Counted from the stretch's first letter, positions 6,534 to 13,299 are shown. The stretch is 13,440 nucleotides of DNA from Campylobacteraceae bacterium (GCA_027030605.1 JALVEV010000074.1:1-13440), one strand, 5' to 3'. The notes: generated by a model from the letters alone, not told the origin. Numbers and translations are program-made.

Positions 6534-7666
6534 TATTTGGCTTCTGGAAATTTAATATTAATATTAACTTCTGCACCTGCAAGAAGTTCACGAAGAGCTC
6601 CTACAGAAAGAGAGGATAGAGACTCTACAAGAGCATTTGACTCTACTAAAGGTGAATCCTCTTCTTTCTCTTCTTTCTTTTTAGATTTTTGCTCTTTCTC
6701 TTCCTCTTTCTCTTCACTATCTCTAACAATCATAGGTGGTGTCATTAAATCATCTAATGTCATCTCTTCTGTTGTCTCTTCTGTTAACAGCCCTTTAATG
6801 TTCTCTACTTCACTCTTATCTAGTATTTTTGTCTCTGTCATATTCGCTTCTATCTTCTCTTCAACTTTATCTTTCTCTACTATCTCTTCAGCTAATGCTT
6901 CTATTTTCTCTTTATCATCTTCTAAAACCATTAGTGGTTCCTCCTCTAGTATTAGAGGAGCCTCCTCTTTTTTAAGTTCATCTAATTTTAACTCATCGGT
7001 ATTGGATTCAAAATCTAAAATTTCACTACTTGGTATTACCTCTTTTGCAAAAAGTTCATCATCTAAAGTTAGTTTATCATCACTAATATCAAGGTCAAAT
7101 AGCTCTTCATCTTTTTTAGAAACTTTATCGTTACTACTACTCTCTTCTTGCTCTACAAAAAGATCATCATCAAGTGTATTAATTTTTAAAGGAAATGCCT
7201 CTTCAAGCTTCTTATCAAAACTATCTTCTGTTTTAGCGACAACTGGTTCATCTTTAATCTCAACTAACTCATTAAGTTCAAAAAGCTCCTCTGGTTCTGA
7301 TACTTTAGGCTCATCTAAAATATTAAAATGCTCCTCTTCTTCCTGCTCCATCTCTTCAACTGAACGAATAACAGCAGAGACTTCAGAAGGTAAAAAAGGT
7401 TTTAAGATAGTAAGGTCAAATAGCGACTTATCTTCCTCATCTCCTTCAGCATAAAAAAGTACTGATTTCTTTACTTTTAACTGCTCTTTTATAATATCAT
7501 TAACATCTTTTGTCAATGAGTCTGCATCTACAAATACTATGTCATATCCACTACTGCTTAGCTCTGTAACCTCTTGAATTTCATCTATAGCAATATTCTC
7601 TTTTCTAGCACTTAGTGCTGTTAATCTTGATACTACTGGATTATTGTTTATTAATAATATTTTCAT
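6533..7666 (-). CDS. Highly acidic protein with degenerate receiver-like N-terminus
   Basis: This protein has 377 residues. Residues 1-105 resemble a response-regulator receiver: KILLINNNP at strand 1, YDIVFVDAD at strand 3 with Asp47 at the phospho-acceptor position, and LKPF at 88-91 with the conserved Lys89. The acidic pair of strand 1 is replaced by Asn (N7-N9), so metal binding and phosphorylation are doubtful. Residues 105-340 are a low-complexity, Glu/Asp-rich, probably disordered stretch with short repeats (LDDDLF, LDDELF, LEEEPL). A conserved-looking end (about 338-377) has an amphipathic helix, ALVESLSSLSVGALRELLAG, then VNINIKF. I recall a 'highly acidic protein' upstream of gmk in Campylobacter jejuni. 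RBS GGAGT is at 7671-7675. Function unknown. Confidence 0.85.
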   Translation of the reverse strand: MKILLINNNPVVSRLTALSARKENIAIDEIQEVTELSSSGYDIVFVDADSLTKDVNDIIKEQLKVKKSVLFYAEGDEEDKSLFDLTILKPFLPSEVSAVIRSVEEMEQEEEEHFNILDEPKVSEPEELFELNELVEIKDEPVVAKTEDSFDKKLEEAFPLKINTLDDDLFVEQEESSSNDKVSKKDEELFDLDISDDKLTLDDELFAKEVIPSSEILDFESNTDELKLDELKKEEAPLILEEEPLMVLEDDKEKIEALAEEIVEKDKVEEKIEANMTETKILDKSEVENIKGLLTEETTEEMTLDDLMTPPMIVRDSEEKEEEKEQKSKKKEEKEEDSPLVESNALVESLSSLSVGALRELLAGAEVNINIKFPEAK

Positions 7667-7923
7667 TTTTACTCCATAGTTGTAACTGGTGTGTTATATT
7701 TTATTGGCAATTCTAGTATAATTCCCGTTTAATTAAGATTAATCAAGTTTTCATATTAAAATAATATTATTTTTAACTATTAATTATAATGCTCTTAAAT
7801 ATATTTCAACCTTTTAAACCTCCCCTTTGTTAAAATATAATCTTACCTATTAAATCACTTCAAAGTTCTTAAAAAGCTATAGTTGTTATAATGGCAAAAA
7901 AATTCCCCCATATAAGGATATGC
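7667..7923. promoter_or_regulatory. Divergent intergenic region with candidate promoters for the acidic-gmk operon (-) and ppaC (+)
   Basis: This AT-rich region has no gene. For the minus-strand operon, TATACT (complement of 7715-7720) is a plausible -10. For ppaC, TATAAT at 7887-7892 is a consensus -10 with a start near 7899, and TATAAT at 7836-7841 is an alternative. The 7887 box overlaps the ATG at 7891, which argues against that ATG as the ppaC start. No clear -35 boxes, repeats or operators were seen. Confidence 0.45.
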
Positions 7924-8841
7924 ATGTCAACATACATTTTTGGACATACCACCCCTGACTCTGACTCTATTGTTGGAGCCCACTCACTCTCCTATCTGAA
8001 GAATCAACTTGGAGAAGATTGTACCCCTACCCGTCAAGGAGAGATTAACCCTGAAACAGCCTTTATTTTAGAGAAGTTTGGTTTTGAAAAACCAATACTT
8101 AAGACCAACTATGCAGGTGAAAAGGTTTACCTTATTGACTTTATGGAGCGTTCTCAAAGCCCTGAAGATATTGATGAAGCAACTATTTTAGGTATTGTAG
8201 ACCACCATAAATTAGGTGACTTAAAAACAGATGCACCACTAGAAATGTGGGTACGACCTGTTGGTTGCTCTAACACCATTGTTAAGCAGATGTTTGACTA
8301 CTACAATGTAGAGATTCCAAAAGATTTAGCTGGTATGATGATGTGTGCTATTTTATCGGACACCGTTATTTTTAAATCTCCTACTTGCACCAAAGAGGAT
8401 ACTAAAGCAGTAAAAGAACTGGCAGAGATTGCAGGTATAGATGACCCAAAAGCACTTGGAATGGAGATGTTTATTGTCAAATCAGATGTACTCAATGAGA
8501 CAAAAAGAGCTTTAGTTCTTAGAGACTTTAAAGATTTTAATATGGGTGGCAACAAAATTGGTGTTGGACAACTAGAGGTTGTTGACCTCTCAGTCTTTGA
8601 TGATATGAAAGAGGAGCTTTTTAAAGCAATGGCAGAGATAAAAACTGAGGGTGAACGTCACTCTGTACTACTTCTTTTAACTGATATTATGCAAGAGGGT
8701 TCTCAACTTTTGGTCTTAAGTGATGATAATAGCAAAATAGAGAGTGCTTTTGACGTTACCTTAGAAAACAATCAAGTTTGGCTTCCAAAGGTAATGAGTC
8801 GTAAAAAACAAGTAATTCCATTCTTAGAAAAAGAGTTTTAA
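7924..8841 (+). CDS. ppaC: Manganese-dependent inorganic pyrophosphatase (family II, DHH superfamily)
   Basis: This 305-residue protein hydrolyses pyrophosphate to phosphate in the cytoplasm, pulling biosynthetic reactions forward. Metal ligands are visible in GHTTPDSDS (His8, Asp12, Asp14), LIDF (Asp72) and the DHH motif IVDHHKLGD (93-95), with another Asp in ILSDTVIFKSPT. The C-terminal DHHA2 domain ends with the family hallmark SRKKQVIP at 292-299. I chose the ATG at 7924 because AAGGA (7914-7918) lies five bases upstream and the protein then begins like other family members (MSTYIFGH). The in-frame ATG at 7891 has no ribosome-binding site and lies within a TATAAT box. It appears to be a single-gene unit. 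Confidence 0.95.
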   Translation: MSTYIFGHTTPDSDSIVGAHSLSYLKNQLGEDCTPTRQGEINPETAFILEKFGFEKPILKTNYAGEKVYLIDFMERSQSPEDIDEATILGIVDHHKLGDLKTDAPLEMWVRPVGCSNTIVKQMFDYYNVEIPKDLAGMMMCAILSDTVIFKSPTCTKEDTKAVKELAEIAGIDDPKALGMEMFIVKSDVLNETKRALVLRDFKDFNMGGNKIGVGQLEVVDLSVFDDMKEELFKAMAEIKTEGERHSVLLLLTDIMQEGSQLLVLSDDNSKIESAFDVTLENNQVWLPKVMSRKKQVIPFLEKEF

Positions 8842-8860
8842 GCTAATTTTTTCTGTTATT

Positions 8861-8902
8861 TTGATAAATATCAATATTCTTTTTTGTTTACTTTGCTATG
8901 AT
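8861..8902 (+). promoter_or_regulatory. FNR/CRP-family operator and -10 box upstream of the nnrS-like gene
   Basis: TTGATAAATATCAA at 8861-8874 is a perfect FNR-type palindrome (TTGAT-N4-ATCAA). TATGAT at 8897-8902 is a good -10. A start near 8909 puts the centre of the operator (8867.5) at about -41.5, the standard place for class II activation by FNR, NnrR or related regulators. An AGGG ribosome-binding site follows at 8921-8924. Which regulator binds is unknown, but activation under low oxygen or nitric oxide is a fair inference. Confidence 0.75.
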
Positions 8903-8931
8903 TATAAGAAATTACATAGCAGGGTAAATTT

Positions 8932-10107
8932 ATGCTTCAACTTTCAACATTTACAAAGATAAAAGAGTTCTACTTTTTATCGCAACCCCATCAGCCATTT
9001 TTTATTTTGGCATTTATCAATGCTATCATCTCTATGATATTTTTTGCACTCTTTTTTGAAGGTATTTTATCACCTATTGTTCCTGCAAAATATTATCATG
9101 CTTATAGTTTTCTCTATCTATTTTTTACACCAGCTTTTTTTGCTTTTTTGTTTACTACGTTTCCTAGATTTTCAACAACAGAACCTATTTTGCAAAAAGA
9201 GTACCTTCGTGTCTTTATCTACTACAGTGTAGGTTCAATTATTACTCTTTTGGGTACATTTATCTCTATTCCACTTTTAAGTACAGGGATGCTTCTTAGC
9301 TTCATTGGTCATATATTAGCACTTAAAATACTTCTTCACATCTATAAAATATCACCTCAAAAAGAGAAATTTGACCAACTTTGGATTTTAGTTGCTATGA
9401 GTTTTGGAGTTCTTGCACACTTCATATTTCTCATTACTTTATGGGTTCCACAACTCTACCTTTTCTCAGTTCAAGTAGCAATCTATCTCTACCTCTTTTT
9501 GCTTATATTTACTGTTGCTCAACGAATGGTTCCTTTTTTCTCTCATGCACCTATAGAGAAGCATATTGAGCGTTTTAAAGTGATTGTAGGGCTACTTGGC
9601 TTACATATTTTACTAGAGCTTACACAGTATAACTCTTCATTTTTAGTAGATTTTCTTTTAGCCTATCTTTTTGCTAGAGAGTTAAAAAGATGGAAACTCC
9701 CTTTTCCAAATGAAAACCCACTTATTTGGATTTTACATATTGCTCTATTTTGGATACCCATTGCCTTCCTACTCTCTTCTATTACAAGTCTTTTAGGGCT
9801 TATCTATGGTAGTAGTTTTCTCTACCTTGGTATTCACTCATTGGCATTAGGCTTTTTCTTAACCATGCTTATTGGTTTTGGAACACGTGTTACCATTGGG
9901 CATTCAGGGAATATGATGAGAGCAGACAACTATACAAAATATCTATTTTATGGTACACAAGTAGTAGTAGTTTTACGAATTCTAACCTCATTAACTGATA
10001 ACTTTATGATATTTTTTCACCTCTCCGTTGTAGCTTGGTTACTACTTTTAGGAGCATGGGGGTATCGTTTTTTTACAGTATTAATCTTTGGGAAGAAGTT
10101 AAATTAA
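8932..10107 (+). CDS. NnrS family multi-pass membrane protein
   Basis: This 391-residue integral inner-membrane protein has about 11-12 hydrophobic segments. Its NnrS-type landmarks are HQPFFIL near residue 20, an N-terminal YYHAYSF His (H56), QRMVPFF at 197-203, and HSLALGFFLTMLIGFGTRVTIGHSG (302-325), which corresponds to the conserved 'H-x-G-x(6)-R-x-x-x-GH(T/S)G' region. His302 and His324 are candidate metal or haem ligands. NnrS proteins are haem/copper membrane proteins linked to nitrogen-oxide metabolism and protection; their biochemistry is poorly defined. The perfect FNR-type site upstream fits that role. A terminator overlaps the stop codon, so it is probably monocistronic. Confidence 0.85.
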   Translation: MLQLSTFTKIKEFYFLSQPHQPFFILAFINAIISMIFFALFFEGILSPIVPAKYYHAYSFLYLFFTPAFFAFLFTTFPRFSTTEPILQKEYLRVFIYYSVGSIITLLGTFISIPLLSTGMLLSFIGHILALKILLHIYKISPQKEKFDQLWILVAMSFGVLAHFIFLITLWVPQLYLFSVQVAIYLYLFLLIFTVAQRMVPFFSHAPIEKHIERFKVIVGLLGLHILLELTQYNSSFLVDFLLAYLFARELKRWKLPFPNENPLIWILHIALFWIPIAFLLSSITSLLGLIYGSSFLYLGIHSLALGFFLTMLIGFGTRVTIGHSGNMMRADNYTKYLFYGTQVVVVLRILTSLTDNFMIFFHLSVVAWLLLLGAWGYRFFTVLIFGKKLN

Positions 10108-10121
10108 ACTTCTTCTTTTTT
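10092..10121 (+). terminator. Rho-independent terminator overlapping the end of the nnrS-like gene
   Basis: GAAGAAGTT (10092-10100) and AACTTCTTC (10107-10115) form a perfect nine-pair stem with a six-base loop, followed by six Ts. The stop codon TAA at 10105-10107 lies in the loop and first stem base. Confidence 0.85.
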
Positions 10122-10124
10122 AGA

Positions 10125-10170
10125 TTAATTTAGAAATTAAAATTATTTAAGTAATATAAGAGTGTATAAT
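10125..10170 (+). promoter_or_regulatory. Promoter region of the di-haem cytochrome gene
   Basis: TATAAT at 10165-10170 is a consensus -10, giving a start near 10177 and a leader of about 26 bases. A 16-base palindrome, TTAATTTAGAAATTAA (10125-10140), is centred near -44. It could be an operator but also fits chance in such AT-rich sequence. GGAGA at 10192-10196 is a good ribosome-binding site, seven bases from the ATG. Confidence 0.55.
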
Positions 10171-10202
10171 AATATACATAATATCTTATATGGAGAACTT
10201 CA

Positions 10203-10790
10203 ATGATTAAACAGAGCCTTCTTTCCCTTACAATATTTAGCCTAATTAGTACAACAGCTTTAGCTGTTGATTTAACAAAATGTGTCGGTTGTCATGGTAA
10301 ACATTTTGAAAAACCTGCTATGAATATATCTAGGATTGTTAAAGACCTAAAAGCCGAAGAGATTCGTCAAGCACTCAAAGGATATAAAGAGGGGTCTCAT
10401 GGTGGTAGTATGAAAGATGTAATGAATAATCAAATATCTAAATTTACCGATGATGAGATAGAAGAGATTATTAAAATCATTACAACAGGAAATATAGAGA
10501 AAAATATAGATATAGAGAATAACCAAACTAAGCAAGAAGAGACTACAACTATAGAAGTTAATACCGATAGATGTATTAGTTGTCATGGTCTAATGTTTGA
10601 AAAGTCTGCTATGGGGTACTCTAGAATTGTAAATCAGATGTCAAAAGAGGATATTATAGCTTCTCTAAATGGCTATAAAAATGGTACCTATGGAGGACAT
10701 ATGAAAGCACTAATGGCAAATCAAGCAACTAAACTCTCTACAGAAGAGATAAATGCATTAGCAGAGACAATAACAAATATGTCAGAGTAA
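10203..10790 (+). CDS. Periplasmic di-haem cytochrome c with two tandem c553-like domains
   Basis: This 195-residue protein has a signal peptide of about 21 residues (cleavage after TALA). Domain 1 (22-96) binds haem through CVGCH at 27-31, and domain 2 (120-195) through CISCH at 124-128. Each domain repeats the same plan: CHGxxFEKxAM, SRIV, a GYKxGxxGGxMKxxM segment holding the likely axial Met (M70 or M74; M167 or M171), and a final helix. They are therefore an internal duplication joined by a charged linker rich in Glu, Asn and Thr. The domains resemble the small cytochrome c553 of Helicobacter/Campylobacter, a periplasmic electron carrier. It follows the NnrS gene but has its own promoter. 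Redox partner unknown. Confidence 0.9.
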   Translation: MIKQSLLSLTIFSLISTTALAVDLTKCVGCHGKHFEKPAMNISRIVKDLKAEEIRQALKGYKEGSHGGSMKDVMNNQISKFTDDEIEEIIKIITTGNIEKNIDIENNQTKQEETTTIEVNTDRCISCHGLMFEKSAMGYSRIVNQMSKEDIIASLNGYKNGTYGGHMKALMANQATKLSTEEINALAETITNMSE

Positions 10791-10799
10791 TTTTAAAGG

Positions 10800-10876
10800 T
10801 GGTACACTCAAAGGGATTCGAACCCCTGACCTACGGTACCGCAAACCGTTGCTCTATCCAGCTGAGCTATGAGTGC
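10800..10876 (-). tRNA. tRNA-Arg, anticodon GCG
   Basis: The minus strand folds as a full cloverleaf: acceptor GCACTCA/TGAGTGT, D-stem GCTC/GAGC, anticodon stem ACGGT/ACCGT with loop TTGCGGT, five-base variable loop AGGTC, T-arm AGGGG-TTCGAAT-CCCTT, discriminator A and encoded CCA (10800-10802). The anticodon GCG (10842-10840) reads Arg codons CGC and CGU. A20 in the D-loop (GGA) and C35 are arginine identity elements, which supports the call. The first acceptor pair is a G-U wobble. Most bacteria read CGU/CGC with an ACG (inosine) tRNA, so G34 is notable. Confidence 0.93.
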
Positions 10877-10897
10877 ATCATTTTCTGTGAGGTCGGA

Positions 10898-10926
10898 ATT
10901 ATAGCAAAAAATTCTGTTGATTACAA
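10898..10926 (-). promoter_or_regulatory. Promoter of tRNA-Arg
   Basis: On the minus strand, TATAAT (complement of 10898-10903) is a consensus -10, 21 bases before the tRNA 5' end. A fair -35, TTGTAA (complement of 10921-10926), lies 17 bases further upstream, inside the loop of the preceding terminator. Confidence 0.65.
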
Positions 10927-10943
10927 GATTAATCAACAGAATT
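10905..10943 (-). terminator. Rho-independent terminator of the pssA operon
   Basis: On the minus strand AATTCTGTTGATT and AATCAACAGAATT (positions 10943-10931 and 10922-10910) form a perfect 13-pair stem with an eight-base loop, followed by a run of six Ts (10910-10905). The stem overlaps the last codons of the upstream gene, whose stop TAA is at 10931-10929. Confidence 0.9.
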
Positions 10944-11291
10944 TCTCCAATTGTCTGCTTTTTTTAGATTATGAAACTTTAAAACCATCTCAATTTTTGC
11001 TCTTGGAATGTTTAATGACTCTTCTATCTCTACTAAATCCTTCCCCTCTTCATAGAGTGCAATGATTTTTTGTTTTACATTTTCCTCTTCAGGAACCTCC
11101 TCTTCCTTTTTAGAGTTCTCTTCTAACTCCTCTAAACGCTCTTGAAGTTGAACTACTTTTGCCTCTAAAAGAGCTACACTCTCTTGCTGTTCATCCTGTT
11201 TTACTTTTGTAAGAATCAAATAAAATAAAATACCAACCACACCTACAAATGAAAAAAGAGAAAATATAAACTGTAACTGTTCTGCACCCAT
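10929..11291 (-). CDS. Membrane-anchored coiled-coil protein with C-terminal HTH-like segment (DUF6115-like)
   Basis: This 120-residue protein has three parts: one membrane helix (about 8-28), a charged coiled coil (about 31-65, heptads such as LLEAKVVQLQERLEELEE), and a C-terminal helical segment (73-108). That last segment, IIALYEEGKDLVEIEESLNIPRAKIEMVLKF, has the helix-turn-helix pattern seen in DUF6115-like proteins of Gram-positives and epsilonproteobacteria, assigned here from memory. The start ATG overlaps the prenyltransferase stop by one base (TAATG), so the gene is coupled to it, and a strong terminator follows. The fold suggests a cytoplasmic domain tethered to the membrane. No function is known to me. 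Confidence 0.8.
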   Translation of the reverse strand: MGAEQLQFIFSLFSFVGVVGILFYLILTKVKQDEQQESVALLEAKVVQLQERLEELEENSKKEEEVPEEENVKQKIIALYEEGKDLVEIEESLNIPRAKIEMVLKFHNLKKADNWRNSVD

Positions 11292-12148
11292 TAGAGTACC
11301 TCCAAAATAATTAAAAATAGAAACAGTATGCCCAAATAGCCATTAACGGTAAAGAAAGCTTTATCTATCTTAGTAAAGTCTTTGTTGACCAAATAGTGTT
11401 CATAGCCAAGCATAATGGCACTAAGTATAACGGCTAATTGTGAAAAAAATGTCAAGTTAGCAGATATAACAAATATTGTCCAAAAAACAATAGTTAAAAT
11501 GTGAAAAATCTTTGCAATGAACATAGTATTTTTTGCCCCAAATTTAGAGGGGATAGAGTGTAGACCATGCTCTTTGTCAAACTCAATATCTTGTAGTGAG
11601 TAGAGTAAATCAAACCCTGCTACCCAAAAGACAACACCTAAAGCTAAATAGATTGACCAAGGTGTAATCTCTCCTAAAACAGCAACTACCCCTGCAATAG
11701 GAGCAAGACCTAGTGAAACCCCTAAGATAATATGTGCCAAAGCAGAGAAGCGTTTAAAGAGTGTATATGCTCCCAAAATAGCCAAAATAGGAATAGAGAG
11801 TTTAAATGCTAAATCATTAATAAAGTAGGCAACTAAAATAAAGGCTAAACCATTAAGAGCTATAAAGGTTATCATGGTTGTAGTGCTTACTCGTCCATCT
11901 ACAGAGGGTCTATTTTTGGTTCGTGGGTTGAGTGCATCTATATCTCGGTCAAGATAACGGTTAACCCCCATAGCAAAGTTTCTAGCACTAAGGGCAGCCA
12001 AGATACCTAAAAAAAAGAGCTTCCAGCCAAACCAACCACCAGAGGCTACAGTCATAGCTATAAAGATAAAAGGCAACGAAAAAATAGAGTGTTTTAGCAT
12101 TACCATCTCAGAGAGATGGGCTAGTTTTGTTATAAGATTTTTAAACAT
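11291..12148 (-). CDS. UbiA-family prenyltransferase, probably for menaquinone synthesis
   Basis: This 285-residue integral membrane protein has about eight or nine helices. The first Asp-rich motif is NRYLDRDID (Asn63, Asp67, Asp71; the NxxxDxxxD pattern of UbiA enzymes) followed by NPRTKNRP. The second is in DLLYSLQDIEFDKEHGLHSIP, matching the usual YxxxDxxxDxxxG-hSIP segment. It transfers a polyprenyl chain to an aromatic acceptor in the membrane. Campylobacterota make menaquinone by the futalosine route, where the UbiA-like enzyme is called MqnP. I infer that role rather than 4-hydroxybenzoate prenylation, but the sequence alone does not decide. It starts five bases after the pssA stop with no good RBS. 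Confidence 0.87.
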   Translation of the reverse strand: MFKNLITKLAHLSEMVMLKHSIFSLPFIFIAMTVASGGWFGWKLFFLGILAALSARNFAMGVNRYLDRDIDALNPRTKNRPSVDGRVSTTTMITFIALNGLAFILVAYFINDLAFKLSIPILAILGAYTLFKRFSALAHIILGVSLGLAPIAGVVAVLGEITPWSIYLALGVVFWVAGFDLLYSLQDIEFDKEHGLHSIPSKFGAKNTMFIAKIFHILTIVFWTIFVISANLTFFSQLAVILSAIMLGYEHYLVNKDFTKIDKAFFTVNGYLGILFLFLIILEVL

Positions 12149-12153
12149 GGCTA

Positions 12154-12705
12154 CTATGGGTGAGGAATTTTAATTTTAGAGTTCAATGCCCAAGCAATCA
12201 CAACGACAAAAAGCCCTATAACATAAGCATTTGTAATAATGCCATAAGAGAAGAGAAGATACAAAACCCACTGTAAAATAGCCCCAAGAGGAGTTGGGAC
12301 ACCCTCAAAAAACTTAGCAACCTCACCCTCTTCTGATTTCATATTAAACTCAATAAGCCGTCTAAGCCCTGCAATAATATAGCCAATAAATACTAACCCT
12401 AAAATGAGCTGTGTCACACTAGATGCATCTGCTGTAGTGGCATAGTAGAGTAGAAATGATGGCATGACTACAAATGAGATAAAATCTGCATAGGAGTCAA
12501 GTTGTATTCCAAACTCTGTTGAGAGTTTATATTTTCGTGCTACTTTTCCATCGGCAATATCTAATGCTCCAGCAATCCATGCTAAAATAATAGCCGTAAA
12601 GAAATCTCCATGGACAATAAAGTGTATAGCTATTAATCCAGAAGCAATATTTCCAAAAGTAATTAAGTTCGCTAAATTAAAACGGTTCTCTTTGTCAAAT
12701 AACAT
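12154..12705 (-). CDS. pssA: CDP-alcohol phosphatidyltransferase, probably phosphatidylserine synthase
   Basis: This 183-residue membrane protein has about six helices. It carries the complete family motif D-x2-D-G-x2-A-R-x8-G-x3-D-x3-D at residues 49-74 (Asp49, Asp52, Gly53, Arg57, Gly66, Asp70, Asp74), the metal and CDP-lipid site. The N-terminal NLITFGNIASGL and the later LRRLIEFN and FFEGVPTPLGA segments resemble phosphatidylserine synthase (NLFTLGN, RLARFN, GLPxPxAA) more than PgsA. PssA makes phosphatidylserine from CDP-diacylglycerol and serine, the precursor of phosphatidylethanolamine. It is shorter than the roughly 240 residues I recall for Helicobacter PssA. A strong AGGAG precedes the ATG. 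It is the first gene of a three-gene operon with the prenyltransferase. Confidence 0.8.
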   Translation of the reverse strand: MLFDKENRFNLANLITFGNIASGLIAIHFIVHGDFFTAIILAWIAGALDIADGKVARKYKLSTEFGIQLDSYADFISFVVMPSFLLYYATTADASSVTQLILGLVFIGYIIAGLRRLIEFNMKSEEGEVAKFFEGVPTPLGAILQWVLYLLFSYGIITNAYVIGLFVVVIAWALNSKIKIPHP

Positions 12706-12729
12706 CTTTACTCCTAAAATAAAAATGTT

Positions 12730-12735
12730 ATTCTA
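12730..12735 (-). promoter_or_regulatory. Possible -10 box for the pssA operon
   Basis: TAGAAT on the minus strand would give a start near 12723, about 18 bases before the pssA ATG and just upstream of its AGGAG site. No -35 is convincing, and the box could be chance in this AT-rich 46-base spacer. Confidence 0.3.
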
Positions 12736-12751
12736 TCCTATTTTAGATTAT

Positions 12752-13252
12752 TTACTCATATCTCCTAGAACATACAAAGTGTACTACCTCCATATTTTTA
12801 TCTCTAGCATACTGAACAATATCACCTGTACCACCAGATTTATGGTTAAATGTTCCGTCCCAAAGTGCTAATAAAATATCTGATTTATCTGCTACATATA
12901 CCCCTACACTTCTATAGGGGCAACCTTCAGTATTTTTAACTTCAACTACACTATTAGCTACTTTTATATACTCTAAAAACTCCTGTTTTGATGCGTCATC
13001 AAAATCTTCCATATATCTTGTTTGCTCAAAGGGTATAGGAACTATAAGTTTTAATCCTTGAAAAGTACTTTGAAGATTTAAAAATAGTTTAGCTACTAAT
13101 CTATCAGCTCCATCAGCTAGAGGTGACATAAGTATCACCTCTTTGTTTTTTGAACATAGGTCAACTAAGAGATTTGTTATATTCCTTTTTAACTTATCTG
13201 TAACAACAATATCTCTATGACCTGTTACTCCTAATATAACCTTTCTATTCAT
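12752..13252 (-). CDS. SLOG-like (Rossmannoid nucleotide-binding) protein of unknown function
   Basis: This 166-residue soluble protein has an N-terminal strand-loop GVTGHRD (8-14), then MSPLADGADRLVA (42-54), VPIPFEQTRYMEDF (71-84), SDILLALWDG (124-133) and a Gly-rich SGGTGDIV (139-146). This order is typical of SLOG/LOG-related proteins, which bind or cleave nucleotide ligands and often act as sensors in conflict systems; the assignment is from memory of motif style. The ATG at 13252 is chosen because GGAGG (13263-13259) lies six bases upstream; a TTG at 13279 would extend it by nine residues without an RBS. It follows another minus-strand gene by 47 bases and precedes pssA by 46, so it may share the pssA transcript. 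Confidence 0.7.
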   Translation of the reverse strand: MNRKVILGVTGHRDIVVTDKLKRNITNLLVDLCSKNKEVILMSPLADGADRLVAKLFLNLQSTFQGLKLIVPIPFEQTRYMEDFDDASKQEFLEYIKVANSVVEVKNTEGCPYRSVGVYVADKSDILLALWDGTFNHKSGGTGDIVQYARDKNMEVVHFVCSRRYE

Positions 13253-13299
13253 ATTTAGCCTCCAAAAGTAGTATATCAAGTTGTTTTGGACTTTTTGGA

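Noticed and set aside
6528..7454. A 308-residue open frame on the + strand, extremely Ser-rich
   Set aside because: It is the antisense of the acidic protein: Glu/Asp codons read backwards give Ser/Phe/Leu runs. No ribosome-binding site and no family features.
7891..7923. Earlier ATG that would lengthen the pyrophosphatase by 11 residues
   Set aside because: There is no ribosome-binding site, the ATG overlaps a consensus TATAAT, and family members begin at the later Met, which has AAGGA five bases upstream.
10125..10140. 16-base palindrome TTAATTTAGAAATTAA as an FNR-type site
   Set aside because: Half-site spacing (six, not four) and bases do not fit FNR, and AT-only palindromes are frequent by chance here. 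Kept only as a possible operator in the promoter entry.
10799..11065. An 88-residue + strand frame beginning VHSKGFEPLTYG
   Set aside because: It is the reverse complement of the tRNA-Arg followed by the terminator and the end of the coiled-coil gene. This peptide is a common artefact of antisense tRNA.
13253..13279. TTG start adding nine residues to the SLOG-like protein
   Set aside because: The ATG at 13252 has a near-perfect GGAGG at the right distance; the TTG has none.
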